Shown: one piece after another, positions 56,471 through 64,000 of the stretch
Layout of the letters: every line of letters begins with the position of its first letter
Numbering within the stretch: position 1 is the stretch's first letter
The notes under the pieces: model-generated
What the model was told of the DNA's origin: nothing
Seen by the model: only the letters and a program-made list of their open reading frames with translations
Database searches by the model: none
Assembly: GCA_018821535.1 (NCBI GenBank)
Contig: JAHJLV010000041.1
Coordinates: forward strand, 124,001 to 188,000
Source: Pseudomonadota bacterium
Lineage (GTDB): Bacteria; Desulfobacterota; Desulfobacteria; Desulfobacterales; Desulfobacteraceae
DNA: 64,000 bases
Reading direction: 5' to 3'
Made by a program: the position numbers and the translations under genes

Positions 56471-57693
56471 ATTCATTTAAACATCATTTAATACAGGGCG
56501 GGTTTTTACTGATTGTTGTATTGATCTTTTTTTCATGTACCGCAGTTAAAAAAGCGCCGGTTGCGACAGATAAAAATGATCCACAGGCCACTGCAATACG
56601 GCTGAAAATTGCCGAAGCAGTTGCTGAAGCAAAACGCACCGGAAAAACAAGCATTGATGTTTTCCTTGATGAGGAGCCCGGCATTGTCCAGGCAGGTGAC
56701 CTGGTTAAAATACACTATTCCGCCAGGTTGACAGATGAGCGCTTGAGCGTTGATCTGCCCGGTTTTTCAGGAGAAAAAGTGAGCCTGCTTGTTGTGGCGG
56801 GAAAACCCACTTATATTCCGGGGCTGGACCGGGCAGGGTTCGGCATGAAGGTTCATGAAAAAAAGCAGGTTACCATCCCTCCTGAAAATGCATTTGGCAT
56901 TCATTCTGAAAAGAAAACTCAGAATTTTGCCTGCATCAGACAAATACCGGTCATGATACAGCTGGACAAGGAAACCTATCAAAAACAGTTTAATACTGTG
57001 CCTGCTCAAGGAGATACCGTTCAGCTCAATCCCTATTTTGAATCCGAGGTAATGTCAGTTTCAGGGCAGAATGTTATTCTCAAAAACAATGCCAGAAACG
57101 GATACACAGAGACTGCCCCTTTTGGAAAAACCACCCTCAGTATTGAAGATGACATCATTCGTATCCGGTTAACGCCTCAAATCGGTGCGCCGTTTATTAG
57201 TGGTGAAAATCAGGGCATCATTGTTTCTGCAGATGAAAACAGTTTTATTGTGGATTTTAACCATCCACTGGCAGGTCAGCAAATCATGCTGGATATGGAG
57301 GTGCTTTCAATTACCAAGGCCTCTGAATATCTGAAATTAAATATTGACTGGATTGATGATCATGACGCAGGCCTTGATGTTGCCCGTAAAGAAAACAAGA
57401 ACAAGATTCTGGTGCTGTATGCGGACTGGTGCCAGTGGTGTGAAAAATTATTAAATGAGACATTTACAGATCCCCGGATACGGATTCATAAAGACGATTT
57501 TGTGTGGGTAAAAGCCAATTCAGATAAAGATCAGACATTAAAAGCGCTGTACAGCCAGGAAGGCTTTCCCATGATTGTGTTCACCGATGCCAAAGGCAAA
57601 ATCCTGTGGAAAGCGGAAGGGTATAAAGATGCGGAAACACTGCTTGCTGAGCTTGACCGGGTGATGAACCTGAATACAGAAACGGATAATTGA
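56467..57693 (+). CDS. Lipoprotein-like FKBP (SlyD-type)-thioredoxin fusion
   Basis: A 408-residue protein. The N-terminus has a signal ending LIFFSC, a possible lipobox with Cys24. An FKBP/SlyD-type domain (about 75-285) runs from GDLVKIHYSARLTDERL through IPGLDRAGFGMKVHEKKQVT to DFNHPLAGQQIMLDMEVL. A thioredoxin-like domain (about 295-400) has the redox motif YADWCQWCEKL (Cys 322 and 325) and EGFPMIVFTDAKG with the cis-proline. It unites prolyl isomerase and disulfide chemistry in one periplasmic chaperone. It is coupled to the FKBP gene (ATGA) and to tpsB. Confidence 0.78.
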   Translation: MNSFKHHLIQGGFLLIVVLIFFSCTAVKKAPVATDKNDPQATAIRLKIAEAVAEAKRTGKTSIDVFLDEEPGIVQAGDLVKIHYSARLTDERLSVDLPGFSGEKVSLLVVAGKPTYIPGLDRAGFGMKVHEKKQVTIPPENAFGIHSEKKTQNFACIRQIPVMIQLDKETYQKQFNTVPAQGDTVQLNPYFESEVMSVSGQNVILKNNARNGYTETAPFGKTTLSIEDDIIRIRLTPQIGAPFISGENQGIIVSADENSFIVDFNHPLAGQQIMLDMEVLSITKASEYLKLNIDWIDDHDAGLDVARKENKNKILVLYADWCQWCEKLLNETFTDPRIRIHKDDFVWVKANSDKDQTLKALYSQEGFPMIVFTDAKGKILWKAEGYKDAETLLAELDRVMNLNTETDN

Positions 57694-59261
57694 TTTTGAG
57701 AAACACATATAAACGCAGCCGTCTTCTGGGTATGGCTTTTATTGTTTTCATGCTTGCAGCTGCATTCCCGGTAAGACAGACCCATGCACAGGATGTCACC
57801 TTTGTGATTCATTCTTTTAATATACAAGGCAATACCGTGTTGAGCAAAGATATCCTGACAGCGGCGGTTTTAAAATTTGCCGGAAAAGGCAAAACCGCCC
57901 AGGATGTTGAACTTGCAAGGGATGCGCTTGAAAAGGTGTATCATAAATCCGGATATCCAACGGTTCTGGTCAATATTCCGGAGCAGACAGTGGATGATGG
58001 AATTGTCAGGTTTCAGGTGATTGAAGGACGTATCAAACGGGTGTTTGTTAAGGGAAATAAATATTTTACCATGGAAAATATTAAAGAACAGTTGCCCGCG
58101 ATTCAGGAAGGCAATCTTCTGTATCTTCCACAAGTCAGAGAAGAACTGTCAAAGATTAACAGGAATCCGGATTTAAAAGTTTCTCCAGTTCTGATTCCCG
58201 GAAAGGAACTGGGAAAAATTGATGTGGAGCTGAATGTGGAAGATGCGCTGCCCCTGCACGGGGAACTGGAGCTGAACAATCGATCCACCCATACCACCAC
58301 GGACACGCGCCTGAATGCAATGATCCGTTATGATAACCTCTGGCAGAAAAGGCATTCCATAAATGCCCAGTTTCAGACAGCACCGCAAAAAACAGATGAA
58401 GTCATGGTGTTTTCTTCTTCCTACAGTATGCCGGCTCCCTGGAATCACGAGCATCTGATGATTGGTTATTTTATTAATTCCGACAGTGAAACAGCCAGCG
58501 GCGTGGGATTTAATGTCATCGGAAAGGGCAGAATTTTTGGTTTCAGATATATGACACCGCTTCCGTCCCAGGGCCATTATGATCACAACCTGATTCTCGG
58601 GTTTGACTGGAAAGATTTTGAAGAAGACACGCTGGGAGGAGAGTTTCTGCCCAATGAATATGTTCCTGTCAGTTTCGGGTATGCATCCTATTATTCAGGT
58701 TCAAAAAGCCTGACGCAGTTCAGTGCGGATCTTAACATGATTTTCAGAGATCTTTTCATGAATGATACGGATGAGTTCAGAAATAAACGCGCGGGTGCCA
58801 CAGGCAATTATATATATTTAAGGGCAGGAATGGAACATCGCCATCAGCTTCCCAAAGATTTTTCGTTTTTTATTAAAATTGACGGTCAGCTTTCAGATCA
58901 GCCCATGATCAATAACGAACAATATGCAGCAGGCGGCGTGGACAGCGTCCGGGGATATAAAGAGTCTGAACTGCTCGAAGACAATGCAATTCATACGACT
59001 GTGGAGCTGTTTTCTCCGGATCTGTTAAAAAAAAATCAGCTGCGGCCGTATCTTTTTTATGACTGCGCCTGGCTGGGCAGACGGGAAGCAGGTTTTGAAG
59101 AAGATGCCCGTAAATTTATCCAGAGCATTGGTGTCGGTCTGACCGGCAACTGGAAAGAGACCATTACGTATAAGCTGGACTGGGGATATGCACTTAAGGA
59201 TACAGATGCTACCCGTTCCGGTGATCAGGAATTGCATTTTAAAATCAAGTATCAGTTTTAA
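57690..59261 (+). CDS. TpsB outer-membrane transporter (FhaC/ShlB family)
   Basis: A 523-residue two-partner secretion transporter. A signal peptide (about residues 15-35, ending QTHA) precedes POTRA domains (about 40-190: VIHSFNIQGNTVLSKDIL, RVFVKGNKYFTMENIK) and a 16-strand-type barrel. VRGYKESEL at residues 420-428 is the conserved loop motif of FhaC-type pores, and the protein ends in phenylalanine (IKYQF). It exports the TpsA encoded next. The start is uncertain: a TTG at 57690 overlaps the previous stop; an ATG at 57732 is the alternative. Confidence 0.88.
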   Translation: MILRNTYKRSRLLGMAFIVFMLAAAFPVRQTHAQDVTFVIHSFNIQGNTVLSKDILTAAVLKFAGKGKTAQDVELARDALEKVYHKSGYPTVLVNIPEQTVDDGIVRFQVIEGRIKRVFVKGNKYFTMENIKEQLPAIQEGNLLYLPQVREELSKINRNPDLKVSPVLIPGKELGKIDVELNVEDALPLHGELELNNRSTHTTTDTRLNAMIRYDNLWQKRHSINAQFQTAPQKTDEVMVFSSSYSMPAPWNHEHLMIGYFINSDSETASGVGFNVIGKGRIFGFRYMTPLPSQGHYDHNLILGFDWKDFEEDTLGGEFLPNEYVPVSFGYASYYSGSKSLTQFSADLNMIFRDLFMNDTDEFRNKRAGATGNYIYLRAGMEHRHQLPKDFSFFIKIDGQLSDQPMINNEQYAAGGVDSVRGYKESELLEDNAIHTTVELFSPDLLKKNQLRPYLFYDCAWLGRREAGFEEDARKFIQSIGVGLTGNWKETITYKLDWGYALKDTDATRSGDQELHFKIKYQF

Positions 59262-59301
59262 AGGTTAAATCTTTTTAAGGCTAAATATAAGGAATGGAAA
59301 A

Positions 59302-62300
59302 ATGAAACAGGTACTGGCAAGTTTTTTTGGAAAATCTTTGCTGCTTTTTTTATGCATGCATTTAATTTTTTCCCCGACATTGGCATCGGCTAAATTTTTC
59401 CATTCAGCTGTTGCACCGCCGCCTTCAAATGCACTGCCTGTAATGTCATCCGGCCAGACATCCACCGGATGGTCGCGAACGCAGGATGATGAAAATCATT
59501 ATTTGCAGATTGACCAGTCTGCCCCCAAGGTGGTCATCAAATGGGATTCCTTTGATATTGGAAGCGATGCGCATGTGCATTTTGAACAAGGGGAGGGCGT
59601 TGCGCTCAATCGTATATTTGATTCAGATCCCAGCCGTATTTTCGGCCAGTTGACTGCCACCGGAAGCATATATCTGGTGAATCAGAACGGGATGATGTTT
59701 GGCGAAAGTTCCCGGGTGAATCTGCATACGCTTGTGGCAAGTTCCCTGAATATTCAGGATGCGGATTTTGAAAATGCTTTGTGGAAATACAATGCGCAAA
59801 ATTATATCGGAAACGGCAATTATGCCGGACCCGGGAATGTGACCAATGCCGGAATGCTTGAAACAGATTCCGGGGGAAACATTTTTCTTCTGGGTTCGAA
59901 TGTGGAAAATTCGGGCATTATTTCTGCACATGAAGGCCGGGTGATTCTTTCCGGCGGCCGTTCTTTTGATCTTGCAAAGACTGAAAATGCCGGAGGTGAA
60001 ATCAACGAAACCCTGACAGTGGATTATACAGGAGAGGCCAATATCCTTCCCCAGGGGCAGATTCTTGCGGATGTTGGCCAGATCGGGGTGTATGGAAGAC
60101 TTGTCCAGCATGAGGGTCTGATTCGTACCCTGTCCACAATCCAGACCGGAAGCTCCATCAAACTGATTGCCTCGGAAAAAGTGATTACTGGGGAAAACAG
60201 CACAATTGAATCCGATGTCATGGAGGTGGGTGAGCCTGTGGTGACAGATATAAATTTTCCAGGCAGGCAGATCGTCATATCCAGGCCCGAAGGAGGCTCA
60301 AACAATGGTTTGCGGGATCCAATAACCGTTGTGCATAAAGGCCGGATCCAGTTTCCCGGAGGTAACCTTGTCGTTAAGGCCGGGGATGGGGGGCGCATAT
60401 ACCTGGCACCGGGAAGTCTTATTGATGTCAGCGGATCTGAGGAATATAAAAGCGCAGCAGACAGGGTCATGTCTGTGCAGTTGAATTCTGAACAGCTTCG
60501 GGATGAGTTTGATCAGAAAGACGGAATACTCAAGGGCGAAACCATTCAATTTTTAATAAATGAAGGGACGAATATCGGAAATGTGAGTGAATCATTGACC
60601 AAACGCCCGATGTCAGCAAAGGAAAAAAATGTGAAAGGCGGGAAGGTAACTCTTTCTGCAGGCAGGGGTGACATTATCATTGATAAAGGGGCAAAGATTG
60701 ATATTTCCGGAGGCAAGGTGGTGTATGATCAAGGAGATGTCACTGTGACAAAACTGGTTTCAGAGGGCCGGTTTTATGATATTGCAGGTGCCCCGGATTT
60801 TTTGAAATATGACCAGATCAGTGAAGAAACCATCCGTGTTGAGGAATTCACTGTGGGTGCAGACGCAGGAGAGTTGACACTTGTAGCAAAACAGATTGTC
60901 TTTGACGGAGATCTGGCAGCATCGGTTGTACGGGGGGCCTATCAGGTGAATTCAGCTGAACTGACAGATGCGCTTGGGTATCAGACCACATACGGTACCA
61001 AAATGCCTGCTGCCGGAATTCTGAATATCGGTGTACAGGCGGCTGATGCCAATTACTGGGACAGGGATATGGTGGTTGACAGTATTGTGATTAAAAATCA
61101 AACCAGCATTCCGTCTTTGGGTGATGGGTTTGATCCTGAGACATCAGATATCCCGGCTGAACGCAATGGCGAAACATGGCTGCCTGATGATCTGCTGACA
61201 CATTCAGGGCTTGGAACAGTTGTTCTTGGTGCAACACGATATATCACAACAGAAACCGGAACAGATATCACACTGGCACAAGGCGGTCGTTTCAGTGCAA
61301 AAGCCAGGAGAATCCTCCATCAAGGGACCTTGAAAGTTCCAACCGGAACCGTTGAGCTGACAGCGTCAAGCAATAATTCAACAGATCAGTATTCCGGTGT
61401 TGAAGCTTTGGGCGGGCCGGAACGGGTGGATATCGACACGGGGGCCCGGATCATTACTGCAGGGATTCAGACCAGGGATTTTATCCCTTCTCCCACGGTC
61501 ATACCATCCAGGTATCTGGATGGCGGAAAAATTGTGTTAAAAAATGAAACCCTTTCTGGTGAGGGTGTGATTGTTCATAAGGGTGCAGGACTGGATGTCA
61601 GTGGCGGCTATGTTGCTACTTCAACCGGCAGCCTGGAAGGTGCCGGTGATGCCGGCAGTATTGAAATTGCAGGCCACAGTGTTGTACTGGAAGGGCAGTT
61701 GAAAGGCCATGCCATGGAAGGCAAAAATGGCGGAACGCTTTCCCTGCATGCTGCACGGGTTGAAATTATCAATGAACAGGTGCCTGATCCTCCTGAAGGA
61801 TATTCCAGTGAAACACCGATACCTGAAGATTATGCAGACACACTGTATATCCAGGATGATCAGTTTGAAAATTCAGGCTTTTCTCACCTGACCTTTAAAT
61901 CTTCAACTGACCTGATCGTCAATGAAAATACATCCCTGTCACTGTCAAATGTCAAATTCAAAGCCGGATCTGATATTAAAGGCGCAGTGGGAGACTATAT
62001 TACGGTTTCTGACGATTATATCGCAGACTCTTCAATTACGTTTGCCGCCGGTGTCCGTATGGATGGGTCCGAACGGGTGAGTGCGGATGAGTCACTCAAC
62101 GCCATTGTTCGTGTTGCACCTGGTGCAACTGTGACAACAGCGCCCGGCGGAAGCATAAATATTTCAGGTCCGGGCGTGGATCTTGCCGGCACATTTTCAG
62201 CTCCTGCAGGCGAGATTTCCGTGAACACCACTTCGGTCTTTAACCAATATCCGCATCTGTCTTTGCTTGTCCGAAGCCAGGCCAGGTTTCTGGCCCAAGG

Positions 62301-64000
62301 ATACAACCGGCCAACCGGAGAATCTTTTGATAGTAAACCGGTATGGGCACCCGAAGACGGGGGAGATATCTATTTTATATCCTCCGGCCGCCTGATCATG
62401 GAAGAGGGCGCTGTTGTGGATGTTTCAGGTGCAGCTCCGGTGACCCAGTATCGCAGAACAGACCAGGGCACAGGGATCACATCCTGGCAGGCGGCATCAG
62501 AGCCGGGCAGTATTTCTCTGTCTTTTCAGGAATATACAGATGATTCAGGTGAGTCACTGGTGAATGCCACGTTTATCGGAAAAAAACATCTGGACACCTT
62601 AAGAGGGGCATCCTTTGGCATTGAAAAAAAATTCGGGGGCACGCTGACACTGTTTGAGGATATGATTTCCGGACTTTCAGATAATGGATTTGATGCGCTG
62701 GAAGTCGCCAGTACTTCAAACATCACGTTTTCAGAAGATATCACGGTTACCATGGACAGAGAAATCCTTATGAATGCCCCGAAACTGATTGGAGAAGGGC
62801 AGGCTGTTGTGTCGCTGAATTCTGAATGGATACAGCTGGTCAATACCAACCTGATATCAACGGCGTCATCCAACGCCACAGGCAATGCCCAATTTCATGC
62901 CAATGCGCAATTTATTGATATCAAGGGGGATATCAAAGCAGAAGGATTTTCGGATGTTTTTTTGAATGCCAATCAGGACATCCGCCTTTCTGACAGCAGC
63001 TATAAATCAGGTAGTGAATCTGAAATCTGGAGTGGTTTGTTCCAGACAGGTGGAAATCTGATCCTGAACGCAGCAAGGGTTTATCCCACCACAGGATCAT
63101 GGTTCAAACTGGCCGCAGAAGACAGAATATCCATTCTTCCATCCGGAATCACGCAAAATAATCCAATATATTCAGCCCTTGGAAGATTGACGCTTGAAGC
63201 AACAGATATTGAGATTGAGGGCACACTGGCAGCCCCTCTGGGTCAGATCATTCTTGCGGCAGATGAATCAGATGGCAGGATTTATCTTTCTCCGACTGCG
63301 GTTTTATCCACAGCTGCAGAAACAGATATTAATTATGGTAAAATCGATGACACCAATCTGAAATGGTATACCACGGACAAAGCAGGTGGTGGAGATAATA
63401 TGGATCTGTCTGTTGAAGAAGAACCTGAAAAACAGATCCAGATGACTGCTTCCCAGGTGATTGGCCGGGACGGATCTCAGATCAATATTGACGGTGGCGG
63501 TTCCATTTTCGGGTATACCTTTTTCGCAAGCATGGAGGGTTCTCTTGATCCTTTGTCCAAATCCAGTCGTTTTGTGATTGTTCCGGGTGCAGCAGGTAAC
63601 CTGCCGGGCAAAGCCATATATTTTGAAGGAAACGATATGATTCCGGCAGGAACATATACGATTTTACCTGAAGCGTATGCCTTTGTTCCGGGTGCTTATA
63701 TTGTGGAAGCCGCAGGCGGTCTGAAAACCGGCAGTTTTGTTACAACCAGTCTGGAAGGCTATGCCATGGCCGTGGGATATGATGCAACTGCCGGAACAGG
63801 CAAGCATGCATCGAACGCAACCCTTTACACCATTCGCCAGGCATCGGATGTTTTGTCCGAAGGAAATTATGAAACCCGTAAAATGACGACAGGCAATGCA
63901 GGCAGGTTAAACATTGTGGCGGACACAACGATTTTGAACAGTACGATCAAAGCAAGTCCCGTCAGCAGTCAGTACCGGGGCGGAATGATCACGCTCAGCG
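59302..64000 (+). CDS. TpsA filamentous-haemagglutinin-like exoprotein (partial, runs off the window)
   Basis: An open frame from the ATG at 59302 to the window edge with no stop (1566 codons plus one base). The Sec signal ends LASA. The TPS secretion domain follows, with VIKWDSFDIGSDAHVHFEQ, ALNRIFDSDPSRIFGQL and the NQNG motif at residues 127-130. The rest is a long right-handed beta-helix with recurring GGxI/V and IDISGG-type turns (for example LAPGSLIDVSG, GAKIDISGGKV). It is secreted by the upstream TpsB, and its length suggests a large adhesin. The gene continues beyond 64000. Confidence 0.9.
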   Translation, partial: MKQVLASFFGKSLLLFLCMHLIFSPTLASAKFFHSAVAPPPSNALPVMSSGQTSTGWSRTQDDENHYLQIDQSAPKVVIKWDSFDIGSDAHVHFEQGEGVALNRIFDSDPSRIFGQLTATGSIYLVNQNGMMFGESSRVNLHTLVASSLNIQDADFENALWKYNAQNYIGNGNYAGPGNVTNAGMLETDSGGNIFLLGSNVENSGIISAHEGRVILSGGRSFDLAKTENAGGEINETLTVDYTGEANILPQGQILADVGQIGVYGRLVQHEGLIRTLSTIQTGSSIKLIASEKVITGENSTIESDVMEVGEPVVTDINFPGRQIVISRPEGGSNNGLRDPITVVHKGRIQFPGGNLVVKAGDGGRIYLAPGSLIDVSGSEEYKSAADRVMSVQLNSEQLRDEFDQKDGILKGETIQFLINEGTNIGNVSESLTKRPMSAKEKNVKGGKVTLSAGRGDIIIDKGAKIDISGGKVVYDQGDVTVTKLVSEGRFYDIAGAPDFLKYDQISEETIRVEEFTVGADAGELTLVAKQIVFDGDLAASVVRGAYQVNSAELTDALGYQTTYGTKMPAAGILNIGVQAADANYWDRDMVVDSIVIKNQTSIPSLGDGFDPETSDIPAERNGETWLPDDLLTHSGLGTVVLGATRYITTETGTDITLAQGGRFSAKARRILHQGTLKVPTGTVELTASSNNSTDQYSGVEALGGPERVDIDTGARIITAGIQTRDFIPSPTVIPSRYLDGGKIVLKNETLSGEGVIVHKGAGLDVSGGYVATSTGSLEGAGDAGSIEIAGHSVVLEGQLKGHAMEGKNGGTLSLHAARVEIINEQVPDPPEGYSSETPIPEDYADTLYIQDDQFENSGFSHLTFKSSTDLIVNENTSLSLSNVKFKAGSDIKGAVGDYITVSDDYIADSSITFAAGVRMDGSERVSADESLNAIVRVAPGATVTTAPGGSINISGPGVDLAGTFSAPAGEISVNTTSVFNQYPHLSLLVRSQARFLAQGYNRPTGESFDSKPVWAPEDGGDIYFISSGRLIMEEGAVVDVSGAAPVTQYRRTDQGTGITSWQAASEPGSISLSFQEYTDDSGESLVNATFIGKKHLDTLRGASFGIEKKFGGTLTLFEDMISGLSDNGFDALEVASTSNITFSEDITVTMDREILMNAPKLIGEGQAVVSLNSEWIQLVNTNLISTASSNATGNAQFHANAQFIDIKGDIKAEGFSDVFLNANQDIRLSDSSYKSGSESEIWSGLFQTGGNLILNAARVYPTTGSWFKLAAEDRISILPSGITQNNPIYSALGRLTLEATDIEIEGTLAAPLGQIILAADESDGRIYLSPTAVLSTAAETDINYGKIDDTNLKWYTTDKAGGGDNMDLSVEEEPEKQIQMTASQVIGRDGSQINIDGGGSIFGYTFFASMEGSLDPLSKSSRFVIVPGAAGNLPGKAIYFEGNDMIPAGTYTILPEAYAFVPGAYIVEAAGGLKTGSFVTTSLEGYAMAVGYDATAGTGKHASNATLYTIRQASDVLSEGNYETRKMTTGNAGRLNIVADTTILNSTIKASPVSSQYRGGMITLS

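Overview
The window looks like a chromosomal segment of an anaerobic, sulfate-reducing deltaproteobacterium (Desulfobacterota, probably the order Desulfobacterales). The grounds are: a pyruvate:ferredoxin oxidoreductase beside a biotin-dependent pyruvate carboxylase; an operon resembling the orange-protein (ORP) locus of Desulfovibrio (two ferredoxin-containing MinD-type ATPases plus NifX-like proteins) behind a near-perfect sigma-54 promoter; a UGA codon that very likely encodes selenocysteine; and moderately AT-rich coding sequence. The species cannot be named from this alone.

Layout. 1-5.7 kb (minus strand): parE-parC-mltF, topoisomerase IV plus a lytic transglycosylase. 5.8-9.6 kb: a 1289-residue class I adenylate cyclase with alpha-helical and pentapeptide-repeat domains in front of the cyclase. 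9.6-12.1 kb (minus): a CoA-disulfide-reductase-like flavoprotein with an in-frame TGA at the redox-cysteine position, then an amine-oxidase-like flavoprotein. 12.5-21.5 kb: a molybdenum and iron-sulfur neighbourhood: sigma-54 promoter, metF, a glycine-rich NifX-like protein, a helix-turn-helix/binding-protein regulator, modABC, and the ORP-like operon. 21.6-25.4 kb: a LOG-family enzyme, HPr and enzyme I of a PTS, smpB and the tmRNA gene.

25.5-32.2 kb is an accessory island directly downstream of tmRNA: a four-helix-bundle cassette with start-codon repeats, an excisionase-like helix-turn-helix protein, and the wreck of a type I restriction-modification locus (hsdM, KilA-N, fic, BRO, a DUF6880-like gene, rhuM). 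Several of these genes carry internal deletions; the methylase has lost its catalytic motif, and hsdS and hsdR are absent. 32.3-43.1 kb is a carbon-metabolism block: birA, pyruvate carboxylase, a class II-like purE, a left-handed beta-helix protein and nifJ. A second fic fragment and a second copy of a 49-bp repeat lie just beyond it. 43.5-52.1 kb: a Na+/Ca2+ exchanger, sbcD-sbcC, a small DUF5076-like protein, a site-2 protease, an MFS transporter and a glutamine amidotransferase.

52.1-64 kb appears to be one surface and secretion module. An orphan PhoB/OmpR-type response regulator is followed by a PEP-CTERM-like secreted protein, a PstS-like binding protein, two FKBP-type folding factors (one fused to thioredoxin), and a two-partner secretion pair (TpsB, and the first 1566 codons of TpsA, which runs off the window). 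Three upstream regions in this module share YTAAY pentamers repeated every 11 bp, the spacing used by PhoB/OmpR-type regulators, which suggests one regulon. Functional statements are from reading the sequence; no database search was possible.
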